A stretch of 64,000 nt of DNA from Algoriphagus boritolerans DSM 17298 = JCM 18970 (lineage in GTDB: Bacteria; Bacteroidota; Bacteroidia; Cytophagales; Cyclobacteriaceae). A model generated the notes under the pieces. The model saw nothing but the letters and a program-made list of their open reading frames with translations. It had not been told where the DNA came from and searched no databases. Every line of letters starts with the position of its first letter. Position 1 is the stretch's first letter. The position numbers and the translations under genes were made by a program. The stretch covers positions 26,864 through 90,863 of the forward strand of contig NZ_FNVR01000018.1 in NCBI RefSeq assembly GCF_900108085.1. The letters are read 5' to 3'. Shown here piece by piece: positions 53,820 to 61,964 of the stretch.

Positions 53820-55046
53820 TTACACGAGTTGTGTCAAAGCTATTTTAAAGGAAGTTTGGGCCAGTTTAGTTTTTTGGGGATTTTTGGAAAACGTTTTTTC
53901 CATTGCTGTTTTGATGGTGTTGGACACATCTGAGAAAATCGCCTTATCGGTCACTTCTGCATCATCACTCATCAGGTAGGCAAAGACCCTGGCCATGCCG
54001 CAATTGGCAATGAAATCCGGAATCACGGAGATTTTTTCATCGGCCCAAAGACCTGTCGGCCCAAAGAAAATCTCAGAATCTGCAAAAGGCACATTTGCCC
54101 CGCAGGATATTACTTCCAAACCTGCAGCAACCATTCGTGACACCTGATCTTGGGTGACTAAGCGCGAAGCGGCTGCAGGGATGAAGATTTCACTTTTCAA
54201 GTCCCATATTTTTGCATTTATTTCTTCGAAAGGAATGAGATTTTCAGCCACCAGTTTGTTAACGTTTCGCTTTACAAATAGCTCCCGTATTTCGTCCAAA
54301 TCAAATCCTTCCTCTTTGATCAGTCCACCGTCACGATCGATGATTCCCACGATTTTCACGCCCTTTACTGCAAGAAAGCAGGCTGCTGCGGCACCCACGT
54401 TTCCCCAACCCTGAATGATTGCACGCTTTCCCCGGATATCGCCTCCCCAAATGGAGTAGAAATGACAGGCTGCCTCCGCCACACCATATCCGGTGATCAT
54501 ATCCGCAACGGTATATTTTTTAGGACCATTTGGGGTGAAGTTCGGGTCTTCCAAAACTTTGGAAACCCCCTGCCTCAATTGTCCGATTTTTCGGATTTTT
54601 TGAGGTTCGTTGGCGTGAAAGTGTCCGTTGACGATTCCCTCCTGCGGATGCCAAAGTCCATAGGATTCCGTAATGGGGATGACATCGTGAATTTCGTCGA
54701 CATTGAGGTCACCTCCGGTTCCGTAGTAATTCTTAAGGAGTGGCATTACAGCTTTGTACCACCGCTCCAAGACTCCTGATTTTCTCGGGTCCGCGGGGTC
54801 GAAATTGATCCCGGACTTGGCTCCACCGATCGCAGGCCCTGATACAGTGAATTTTACTTCCATGGTTTTTGCCAGTGATTCCACTTCCCGCTTGTCCAGG
54901 CCTTTTCGCATGCGGGTACCGCCGCCAGCGGCCCCCCCTCTCAGGGAGTTGATCACTACCCATCCTTCGGCTTCTGTTTCCGAATCACTCCACTCAAATA
55001 CGATTTCAGGTTTTTTGTTTTCAAATTTTTCCAGCAGATCCTGCAT
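53820..55046 (-). CDS. Glu/Leu/Phe/Val dehydrogenase (probable glutamate dehydrogenase)
   Basis: 408 residues. Dimerisation/substrate domain with RGGAAGGGTRMRKGLD, catalytic Lys in GGAKSGINFDP, Asp in GTGGDLNVDE; NAD(P) domain with IIQGWGNVGAAAACFL and the acidic IIDRDGGLI, which favours NAD. Oxidatively deaminates an amino acid to its 2-keto acid. The pattern is closest to glutamate dehydrogenases, but leucine/valine specificity cannot be excluded by eye. Monocistronic, with a hairpin after it. Confidence 0.9.
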   Translation of the reverse strand: MQDLLEKFENKKPEIVFEWSDSETEAEGWVVINSLRGGAAGGGTRMRKGLDKREVESLAKTMEVKFTVSGPAIGGAKSGINFDPADPRKSGVLERWYKAVMPLLKNYYGTGGDLNVDEIHDVIPITESYGLWHPQEGIVNGHFHANEPQKIRKIGQLRQGVSKVLEDPNFTPNGPKKYTVADMITGYGVAEAACHFYSIWGGDIRGKRAIIQGWGNVGAAAACFLAVKGVKIVGIIDRDGGLIKEEGFDLDEIRELFVKRNVNKLVAENLIPFEEINAKIWDLKSEIFIPAAASRLVTQDQVSRMVAAGLEVISCGANVPFADSEIFFGPTGLWADEKISVIPDFIANCGMARVFAYLMSDDAEVTDKAIFSDVSNTIKTAMEKTFSKNPQKTKLAQTSFKIALTQLV

Positions 55047-55126
55047 TGCTTTTTGGGTTTATATTCATGGCCAAAAATAGGAAAAATACCTTGCAGTCCT
55101 CAATGCTCTTGGGATGACCGGTCAGC

Positions 55127-56200
55127 TCAGCCATAAACAGTTCCTCCGCAGTTGTCCCTCATGGCTCCTGTCACAGAGGCAAGGCAATTGTTTTCTCCTC
55201 TCAATCGTAAAACTCCCAAAAAGGCAAAAATCATAGCTTCTTTGAATTCAATCAGCTGAGGATTTGCTTCCACTTTGACCCAGTGTTTCTTGAGATAATG
55301 ATCCAATCGCTCTATAAAGTAAGTGTGGTAAGCACCTCCTCCCGTTAGCAAGACAGAGGGAGTTTTTTTTGTAGAAAAAGAAAGAATCACCGAGCTGATT
55401 TGAAAAGCGAAGTGCTCCACTAAGGTACACAACGTATCTGCCGGGTTAAGTCCTGATTTTTTGATTAAGGGAAAGAAGTCCTGCTCCATATCCTCCCTTC
55501 CCAATGATTTGGCTGATTTTTTCTCATAGAAAGGCAGTCGGTTCAGCGCTTCAAAAAGTGTCAGGTTCACTTCTCCGGAACGGGCGATTTCTCCACCTGC
55601 ATCGAAAGCTTTCCCCAGTTTTTGTGCCTCGGCGTTAAGTAAAAGATTGAAGGGGCTGGAGTCAAAAGCGATCCTTGCCCCATTATTCTCCATGGAAATA
55701 TTCGAAATGCCTCCAAGATTTATACAAAAATCCACATCTGAGAAAAGAAGCCGATCACCAATAGGTACAAGGGGTGCACCCTGTCCTCCCAGCTGCACAT
55801 CCTGCATCCGAAAATCATTGATAACTTTCAGTCCCGAGGCCTGATGAAGAGCCCAGCCGTTGCCGATTTGGAGACTTAGTCCCCGTGTCGGCTGATGAAA
55901 TACCGTGTGCCCATGGGAAGCGACTGCAGCTGGGTTTAGCCGGAATTTGTCACAAAACTCCTTCACTTGGAGCCCCATCCACTTTCCAAAATCCACATCC
56001 AACTGTGCCAGTTCCAGGCCGGTAAGTTGATGGGATGCAGCGAGATTTTTTCCTAATTCCTCCGGAAAGGCAAACGTCTCAGCCCGCTCGATCCGAAAAG
56101 ACCAAGTTTCCTGGTGTTCAAAATGTACGTAAGCTAAGTCCAACCCGTCCCCTGAGGTCCCTGACATTAATCCGATCAAATTGTATTTCTGTGAGTTCAT
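55127..56200 (-). CDS. anmK: Anhydro-N-acetylmuramic acid kinase
   Basis: 357 residues. ASKHA fold: ATP/sugar motif GLMSGTSGDGLDLAYV, SHGHTVFHQP, LVPIGDRLLFSDVDFCINLGG, LLTGGGAYH. It phosphorylates and opens 1,6-anhydro-MurNAc from recycled peptidoglycan to MurNAc-6-phosphate. Start at ATG 56200 (MNSQKYNLIGLMSG). Single gene divergent from coaX across 91 bases. Complements the MurF/Alr genes as part of wall turnover. Confidence 0.96.
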   Translation of the reverse strand: MNSQKYNLIGLMSGTSGDGLDLAYVHFEHQETWSFRIERAETFAFPEELGKNLAASHQLTGLELAQLDVDFGKWMGLQVKEFCDKFRLNPAAVASHGHTVFHQPTRGLSLQIGNGWALHQASGLKVINDFRMQDVQLGGQGAPLVPIGDRLLFSDVDFCINLGGISNISMENNGARIAFDSSPFNLLLNAEAQKLGKAFDAGGEIARSGEVNLTLFEALNRLPFYEKKSAKSLGREDMEQDFFPLIKKSGLNPADTLCTLVEHFAFQISSVILSFSTKKTPSVLLTGGGAYHTYFIERLDHYLKKHWVKVEANPQLIEFKEAMIFAFLGVLRLRGENNCLASVTGAMRDNCGGTVYG

Positions 56201-56291
56201 GGGTTAAAGATTGTTAAGCAAAGAAGCCAATCAAAGATAAATTTAAGCGGGAAAAAGTCTCCTTTTCAATAATGTCTAATTTGCGGTCGAT

Positions 56292-57008
56292 ATGAAAAAC
56301 CTGGTCATAGACATCGGCAATACCCGAATCAAATCTGCTCTTTTTGAAAAAAATGAATTGATCGGTGACCATAATTTTGAAGAGCTTGAGGCAGCATTGA
56401 CTTTTTGGGAGGCAATGGAATTTGAGGCGTGCCTGATCAGTTCGGTGAGATTTTCAAAGGAAGATCTATCCGAAAAAATCCCATTTCCTTTTCAATTTCT
56501 TGACCACAGCACCAGTTTACCGATCCTGAATGGGTATTTGACTCCCAAAACACTCGGGCTTGACAGGATTGCAGCAGCCATTGGGGCCTGGGAAATGGCT
56601 GGAAGAAAGCCCGTTTTAGCCATTGACTTGGGAAGTTGCATTACGGTCGAATTTGTAGATGACCTAGCCATCTATCGGGGTGGTGCTATCAGTCCCGGTC
56701 TTCGGATGCGTGCCAAGGCGATGAATGCCTTTACAGCACGGCTGCCAATGGTGGATTTGGACCGAAAACCGGAAAGTCTCACCGGAAATTCAACCATTTC
56801 CTGCATGCAGGCAGGAGTTTGGTACGGAGTCGAGTTTGAACTGAGGGGCCAAATAGAGGCCTATCGTCTTAAAATTCCTGAAATTAAGGTATATATCTGC
56901 GGGGGAGATTCGCATTCTTTTGAATCATTGGCAAAAGACCACATATTTGTAGTCCCAAATTTAGTCCTCCATGGATTGAATTGTATTCTAAACCACAATG
57001 TTGAGTAA
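56292..57008 (+). CDS. coaX: Type III pantothenate kinase
   Basis: 238 residues. ASKHA motifs: VIDIGNTRIKSALFE at the N-terminus, GLDRIAAAIGAWEMAG, AIDLGSCITVEFVD, GGAISPGLRMRAKAM, ICGGDS. It makes 4'-phosphopantothenate, first step of CoA synthesis; needs a monovalent cation and is not feedback-inhibited by CoA. First gene of the co-directional run to the window end; overlaps the next gene by 11 bases. Confidence 0.95.
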   Translation: MKNLVIDIGNTRIKSALFEKNELIGDHNFEELEAALTFWEAMEFEACLISSVRFSKEDLSEKIPFPFQFLDHSTSLPILNGYLTPKTLGLDRIAAAIGAWEMAGRKPVLAIDLGSCITVEFVDDLAIYRGGAISPGLRMRAKAMNAFTARLPMVDLDRKPESLTGNSTISCMQAGVWYGVEFELRGQIEAYRLKIPEIKVYICGGDSHSFESLAKDHIFVVPNLVLHGLNCILNHNVE

Positions 57009-58281
57009 AAACGGGTTGAAGTCGCTGGGTGTATTATGCACCCTTTTATTATTTTCAGAAGTGAGTGCCCAAAACAGCGCATCCACTTACAGTGCTTTGG
57101 GGATCGGAGAGTTTAATTACTCCGGACTTACCCAAAATCAAGGGATGGGAGGTATGGGCATCAGTTATGGAACGGGATGGCAGGCAAACAATGTCAATCC
57201 TGCCATTACTACACGGAATACTATTTTTAATTTTCAGGCTGCCCTGAACTATAAACGACTGAATGTAGACAACGGAACCGAAAACTCACTGGTCGATGGC
57301 GGGGGTCTCTCTTATCTGGCGCTCTCATTTCCCATCAAATCCGGAAAGTTTACTTCCGGGATGGGATTGGGTCAAGTCACCAGTGTTAATTATCGTCTGA
57401 GAGTGGAGAGTACTGTTGATAATTCAGATTTGAGGGCGAACAGTTTTCTCCGTGGCGATGGAGGAATCTCCGAGGCTTACGTCAATTTTGGTTACTTGCT
57501 TGCAAAAAATCTCAGTATAGGTTTTCACGGTTCCTATTTATTTGGTTCGACGATCCGGTCCAATCAATTAATAATCACAGATACAGAAGGAGTGGAGGTA
57601 GGAAGTCCGTCTGAGTATTATGAGCGCTTGACCGTGTCTGATGTAGCATATAAATTAGGATTGCATTACATGATCAAGACTTCTGAGAAAAGTAATATCC
57701 ACATTGGCGCCATTTATCAGAAATTTGGAGATATTAAAGGAACTGGATTTGCAAAACTTGCAGAGATTGGCGAAGCTAGCGATCCTGATTCAGACGGTGA
57801 CTTGATTGCAAACGATGTGTCCGGCAGTGTTTATATTCCCAACCGGTTCGGTTTTGGTTTGACATTTGAAAGAATGAATAAATATGCGATAGGTGTGGAG
57901 GGTCAATTTCAGGATTTTACTACCTATCGAAATTTCTTCGGAGATCCTTTGGATCTTCAGGCGACCAAAAAGCTTGCTTTGGGATTTCAGTTTGTGCCGG
58001 ATTATATGTCATTTGACAATCTGTTCCAACGGTCTACTTTCCGGGTTGGATTGGAGTGGTTGCAAACCCCATACTACTTAAATCAGACCAATATCAATGA
58101 CCTCGGATTGAATCTGGGAACATCCGTTTATTTAAATCAGTTGTCTATGATAAACTTAGCGTTGAAAGTTGGACAAAGAGGAACCTTGGAACAAGGATTG
58201 ATTCGGGAAAACTATGTAAATTTCACGCTTGGTTTTTCACTTAATGACAATAGCTGGTTTTACAAAAGAGTATTCGAATAA
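56998..58281 (+). CDS. Putative outer-membrane beta-barrel protein
   Basis: 427 residues. Signal peptide 1-25 (VLCTLLLFSEVSAQ). The mature part has alternating strands typical of a barrel: Gly-rich GLTQNQGMGGMGISYG with NNVNPA (OmpP1/FadL-like), YLALSFPIKSGKFTSGMGLG, NFGYLLAKNLSIGFHGSYLF, FGFGLTFERMNKYAIGVEG. It ends in an internal-strand-like WFYKRVFE rather than a classic C-terminal Phe. No exact family known to me. Starts inside the 3' end of coaX. Confidence 0.8.
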   Translation: MLSKNGLKSLGVLCTLLLFSEVSAQNSASTYSALGIGEFNYSGLTQNQGMGGMGISYGTGWQANNVNPAITTRNTIFNFQAALNYKRLNVDNGTENSLVDGGGLSYLALSFPIKSGKFTSGMGLGQVTSVNYRLRVESTVDNSDLRANSFLRGDGGISEAYVNFGYLLAKNLSIGFHGSYLFGSTIRSNQLIITDTEGVEVGSPSEYYERLTVSDVAYKLGLHYMIKTSEKSNIHIGAIYQKFGDIKGTGFAKLAEIGEASDPDSDGDLIANDVSGSVYIPNRFGFGLTFERMNKYAIGVEGQFQDFTTYRNFFGDPLDLQATKKLALGFQFVPDYMSFDNLFQRSTFRVGLEWLQTPYYLNQTNINDLGLNLGTSVYLNQLSMINLALKVGQRGTLEQGLIRENYVNFTLGFSLNDNSWFYKRVFE

Positions 58282-58375
58282 CATAATTTAAGAAATCAAA
58301 ATAAATCAAGGCCTAATCCTTGTAATACATCGATCAGGAATCAAACCAAAGAAACCGAATAAAACCTTACTGAAT

Positions 58376-59680
58376 ATGAAAACTAAATCAACACTTCTGG
58401 TAATGGGGGCCATGTTGCTCTCAGGGTTGGTTCAAGCACAAGATGGCTGGAACTGGCCTGCAGACGCTGCACTGGAAGGTGTGGCTAGAGGACAGAATGC
58501 AGCCTATACTGACTACATGAAGTCAGAGCAGTTTGTAGAAGCTACGAAGCCTTTGAACTGGCTTTTAGTAAATACACCTGAGTTGAATGAATCTATCTAC
58601 ATCAATGGCGTGACTGTGTACAAGGGAGCTGCTGACAAGACAGAAGATCCTGCACAGAAGCTTGTGTATCAGGACAGCGTGATGTGGATCTATGAGAAAA
58701 GAGGTGAACTCTACAATAATGTCCCAAAATGGATCGAAAATAAAGCGTATTTCGGATATGTTTTCTTCAAATCAGATAAAGCTAGAATTCCAAGTGTGAT
58801 AGCTGATTTTGAAAAAGCTATTGAATTAAATGGGAAAATAAGTAACCCTCAATTGGTTGCGGCCTACTTTGATCTTGTTTATCGAAACAATGCTTACAAC
58901 AGCGCCTATACCGGCGAGCAAGTCCTTGCTATTTATGATACGGCAAATGGCTTATTGGACAAGTTGGAGGCTGAAGGAAAAGATGTTGCTTCTGCAAAAT
59001 CAAATCTTGAATCAATCTTGGTAAACATGGAATTGATCGATTGTGATTTTATCGAAAACACCATGGGGCCAAAGCTTGCGGCTGATCCGACCAATGAGGA
59101 ATTGGCAAATCAGATCTTCAAATATTCGGTACAGTATAAGTGCTATAACTCTAATTCCTTCATGGCAGCTTTGGAGTTTATTGACTCCAAAAACCCAACT
59201 TTCGCCACTTCTCAAGTCAGAGCAATGAAATACATGTCAGCAAGAGAATTCGAAAAGGCTCAACCGGTTTTGGAAAAAGCGTTGACAATGGCTGAGAATG
59301 ATAAGCAAAGAGGTGAAGTCCACATGGAATTGGCGAAAATCCATACTCAAGCTGGAAGAAAGTCTCAGGCAAGAGCTGACGCGAGAGAGGCAGCTTCACT
59401 AAATCCGGAGCTAACCGCATCTGCTTATTCCTTAATTGGCGACCTGTATATGTCTTCCAGCAATGATTGCAGGGGTGGAGAGAGCAGGGCCAAAGATCAG
59501 TCAATTTTCATTGCAGCATACGGCGCATACCAAAGAGCCGGTGATTCCAAAGGCATGGGAGAAGCTAAGGCCAGATTTCCATCCAAAGAGGAATTATTCA
59601 CAGAGGGAATGCAACCTGGTGCTACGATTAGTACAGGATGCTGGATAGGTGAGACTGTGACCCTTGCTACAAGAGATTAA
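58376..59680 (+). CDS. Exported tetratricopeptide-repeat protein
   Basis: 434 residues. Signal peptide 1-21 (MLLSGLVQAQ|DG). Irregular helical repeats including a clear TPR pair near 300-350 (AREFEKAQPVLEKALTMAEN, GEVHMELAKIHTQAGRKSQA). Carries several Cys and a conserved-looking end STGCWIGETVTLATRD. Periplasmic or outer-membrane-associated helper, partner unknown. It follows the barrel gene by 94 bases and precedes lptC across a terminator. Confidence 0.87.
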   Translation: MKTKSTLLVMGAMLLSGLVQAQDGWNWPADAALEGVARGQNAAYTDYMKSEQFVEATKPLNWLLVNTPELNESIYINGVTVYKGAADKTEDPAQKLVYQDSVMWIYEKRGELYNNVPKWIENKAYFGYVFFKSDKARIPSVIADFEKAIELNGKISNPQLVAAYFDLVYRNNAYNSAYTGEQVLAIYDTANGLLDKLEAEGKDVASAKSNLESILVNMELIDCDFIENTMGPKLAADPTNEELANQIFKYSVQYKCYNSNSFMAALEFIDSKNPTFATSQVRAMKYMSAREFEKAQPVLEKALTMAENDKQRGEVHMELAKIHTQAGRKSQARADAREAASLNPELTASAYSLIGDLYMSSSNDCRGGESRAKDQSIFIAAYGAYQRAGDSKGMGEAKARFPSKEELFTEGMQPGATISTGCWIGETVTLATRD

Positions 59681-59698
59681 TTTTCATATTCTTAATGG

Positions 59699-59727
59699 AA
59701 AGGCAGTCCAAAGGGCTGCCTTTTTTC
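59699..59727 (+). terminator. Intrinsic terminator after the exported TPR gene
   Basis: Stem aggcagtcc / gggctgcct (9 bp, one G-U pair) with an aaa loop, followed by tttttt, 21 bases past the stop. Confidence 0.92.
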
Positions 59728-59748
59728 GTTAGCCTAAGACTAATCCTA

Positions 59749-59756
59749 TATCTTTG
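59749..59756 (+). promoter_or_regulatory. Candidate -7 element directly before lptC
   Basis: TATCTTTG matches TAnnTTTG exactly and ends 4 bases before the GTG at 59761, between a terminator and the start codon. No TTG is found 19 bases upstream. If real, the lptC mRNA would be leaderless. Confidence 0.35.
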
Positions 59757-59760
59757 AGAC

Positions 59761-60303
59761 GTGAAACTTCGATTTCTTATTTTACTGATCCTCTTCGGGT
59801 CATTTAGTGTTTCCTGCCGGGAAAGTATAGATCCTGATGCCCTAAAGGTTTACGATGGGCCAATTAATTCGGCAACCAATATTTTTTTGGTTCAAAGTGA
59901 CTCCGCTATTGTCCGTTCAGAAATCACTGCGGCCAAGCAATTGGAGTTTTTGGATGGGAATATTGAATTCCCTGAAGGAATAGAGATTAAGTTTTACACA
60001 AAGGAGGGCCAATTGGAAACCACCATGCGTGCAGATCGTGGATATTTTATCCAAAGCGAAAACCTGTATCGGGGGGAAGGTGACGTGCAGATCCAAAATT
60101 TACTCAAAGATCAAAAGCTCCAAACTGAGGAGATTTTTTGGGATCAACCAAGAAAGAAAATTTACACCGATAAGTTTGTGACCATTCAGGAGAGGCAAAC
60201 CCTCTTTAATGGAACCGGGATGGAAGCAGATGACAGTTTCTCAGAATATACCTTGAAGCAGGTGCGGGATAGCCGAACACTTTTACCGGGAGAAGGAATA
60301 TGA
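59761..60303 (+). CDS. lptC: LPS export protein LptC
   Basis: 180 residues, GTG start at 59761. Signal LLILFGSFSVSCRE has a lipobox-like VSC, so it may be lipidated, as is common for Bacteroidota LptC. The body fits an LptC beta-jellyroll: INSATNIFLVQSDSAIVRSEI, QLEFLDGNIEFPEGIEIKFY, LETTMRADRGYF, ENLYRGEGDVQIQN, IYTDKFVTIQE. LptC passes LPS from LptFG to the LptA bridge. The stop overlaps the ATG of leader element copy B. Confidence 0.9.
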   Translation: MKLRFLILLILFGSFSVSCRESIDPDALKVYDGPINSATNIFLVQSDSAIVRSEITAAKQLEFLDGNIEFPEGIEIKFYTKEGQLETTMRADRGYFIQSENLYRGEGDVQIQNLLKDQKLQTEEIFWDQPRKKIYTDKFVTIQERQTLFNGTGMEADDSFSEYTLKQVRDSRTLLPGEGI

Positions 60304-60390
60304 AATCGAACGTGACCCAAAGTGACACACAGAGTTATGATTATAGTGCATGCGAAGATTCCATATGACCGTTGAAAAAAATTACATAAT
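60300..60390 (+). other. Repeated 91-nt leader element, copy B (after lptC)
   Basis: Begins ATGAAATC overlapping the lptC stop (ATGA) and ends just before the ATG at 60391. It shares the ordered words of copy A (47675-47765), with 'agtgacaca', 'gattat', 'gcatgcgaagattcc' and 'tatgacc'. One frame reads MKSNVTQSDTQSYDYSACED to TGA; another reads MIIVHAKIPYDR, close to VRIIPHAKIPYGL obtained from copy A with one shift. Distance from its ATG to the next gene start is 91 bases in both copies. Confidence 0.6.
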
Positions 60391-60603
60391 ATGAAATTAC
60401 CAGATGTCTTAATTCTTTCTTTGGCTTTGGCATTGAGCATAATTGGCGTACACCAAAGTATGACAGTCGGAATCGGAGGATCCTATTTCATCTTTATGTT
60501 TGCAGCGGGATTGTTATTTTGGTTTCAACTTCGCCGTAACAAAGCACTTTCAGAGCAGAAAGAAGAGTCTCCCAAATCGAAACAAAAGAAAAAACAACGC
60601 TAA
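60391..60603 (+). CDS. Small two-helix membrane protein
   Basis: 70 residues. Two hydrophobic segments (VLILSLALALSIIGVHQSM and YFIFMFAAGLLFWFQL) followed by a strongly basic cytoplasmic tail (KSKQKKKQR). No family recognised. Two bases separate it from the CNNM/CorC gene, so they are co-translated. The start lies directly after leader element copy B. Confidence 0.82.
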   Translation: MKLPDVLILSLALALSIIGVHQSMTVGIGGSYFIFMFAAGLLFWFQLRRNKALSEQKEESPKSKQKKKQR

Positions 60604-60605
60604 GT

Positions 60606-61880
60606 ATGGATACTACCTATTTGATTTATGTTGTTGTGACGCTTGTTTTTTCAGGGTTCTTTTCAGGAATAGAAATCGCATACATCTCCTCCAATAAACT
60701 TCAGATTGAGCTTCAAAGTAAGCAAGGTCTTTTGAGTGGCAGGATTCTCAGCCAATTTGTCCAAAAACCCGGGCAGTTTATCGGTACAACCTTGATTGGG
60801 AACACCATTATGCTTGTGCTTTACGGTATCTTTATGGCCTTTTTGTTGGATCAGCCATTGAGAAATGTGCTTCCTGAAAATGAAGCGGTGATCTTGCTGG
60901 CTCAGACGGTAATTTCGACCATTGTGGTCTTGATTACAGGTGAATTTCTCCCCAAAAGCTTTTTCATGCTGAATCCCAACAGCATGCTCGCCTTATTTGC
61001 AATACCATTCCTGGGGATTTATTACCTCATGTATCCGATCGTGTGGTTGATAGTAGGTCTTTCCAGATTTTTCATCACCAAAGTTCTCCGACTCGAATAC
61101 AATGAAGAGAAACCTGTTTTTAAAGTTACAGACCTCAACGTCTTCATCAAGGAGCATTTTCGTCAGGCAAATTCGAATCAAAAAAGGATGGAAATTGATT
61201 CTAAAATCTTTGACAATGCCATTGAGTTTAAAACAGTGAAAGTGCGAGAATGTATGATTCCTCGAACTGATATCGTTGCAGTGGAAGTGGAAGACACGAT
61301 TGGGGAATTAAAGAAGGTTTTTGAAGAAAGTGGGCATTCCAAAGTAATTGTTTACCGGGAGACGATCGATGAGGTGATTGGTTATTGTCATCAATTGGAG
61401 CTTTTCAAAAAACCAAAAACGATTGAGGAAATTCTTACTCCGATCATTATAGCCCCCGAGTCCGCATTGGCAAATGAACTTCTTATTCAGTTTATTCAGG
61501 AGCGAAAAAGCCTGGCTTTAGTAGTGGATGAGTTTGGTGGGACAAGCGGAATCGTTTCGATGGAAGATATTATTGAAGAAATTTTTGGAGAAATCGATGA
61601 TGAATATGACAACGATAATCTGATCGAGCAACAGATCAGTGAAGGGGAATATTTATTGAGCGCCCGCCACGAAATAGATTATCTGAATGATAAATACGGA
61701 TGGGATTTGCCCTATGGAGACTTTGAGACCCTATCCGGGCTGATATTATCACTCACGGAGAATCTTCCCAACAAAGGAGAACACGTCACTTTGGGTAAGT
61801 ATACTTTTACGATAATGAACAAACTGGCCCATAGAATTGAAACTGTCAGGCTGAAAATCAACGATTCAGACCTAAGTTAG
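60606..61880 (+). CDS. CNNM/CorC-type hemolysin family protein
   Basis: 424 residues. DUF21 transmembrane domain (about 1-180, SGFFSGIEIAYISSNKL, GTTLIGNTIMLVLYG, ITGEFLPKSFF), two CBS repeats (about 205-330, VRECMIPRTDIVAVEV, SLALVVDEFGGTSGIVSMEDI) and a C-terminal CorC_HlyC domain (about 345-424). Bacterial CNNM/CorC proteins export Mg2+ or Na+/Mg2+; in flavobacteria relatives such as GldE are gliding-associated. Transport is the safer call. Confidence 0.92.
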   Translation: MDTTYLIYVVVTLVFSGFFSGIEIAYISSNKLQIELQSKQGLLSGRILSQFVQKPGQFIGTTLIGNTIMLVLYGIFMAFLLDQPLRNVLPENEAVILLAQTVISTIVVLITGEFLPKSFFMLNPNSMLALFAIPFLGIYYLMYPIVWLIVGLSRFFITKVLRLEYNEEKPVFKVTDLNVFIKEHFRQANSNQKRMEIDSKIFDNAIEFKTVKVRECMIPRTDIVAVEVEDTIGELKKVFEESGHSKVIVYRETIDEVIGYCHQLELFKKPKTIEEILTPIIIAPESALANELLIQFIQERKSLALVVDEFGGTSGIVSMEDIIEEIFGEIDDEYDNDNLIEQQISEGEYLLSARHEIDYLNDKYGWDLPYGDFETLSGLILSLTENLPNKGEHVTLGKYTFTIMNKLAHRIETVRLKINDSDLS

Positions 61881-61905
61881 GTGAGACTTTGTTCTGAGGT
61901 AAATT

Positions 61906-61935
61906 TTGAATTTCGCCCCTAATGCTATTATTTTG
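61906..61935 (+). promoter_or_regulatory. Possible promoter for the PpiD/SurA-like gene
   Basis: TTG (61906-61908), 19 bases, then TTATTTTG (61928-61935), one mismatch from TAnnTTTG; the start codon is 30 bases downstream. Pattern only. Confidence 0.45.
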
Positions 61936-61964
61936 CGACACTTCTAAAAAGCGTAGTATTAAAA

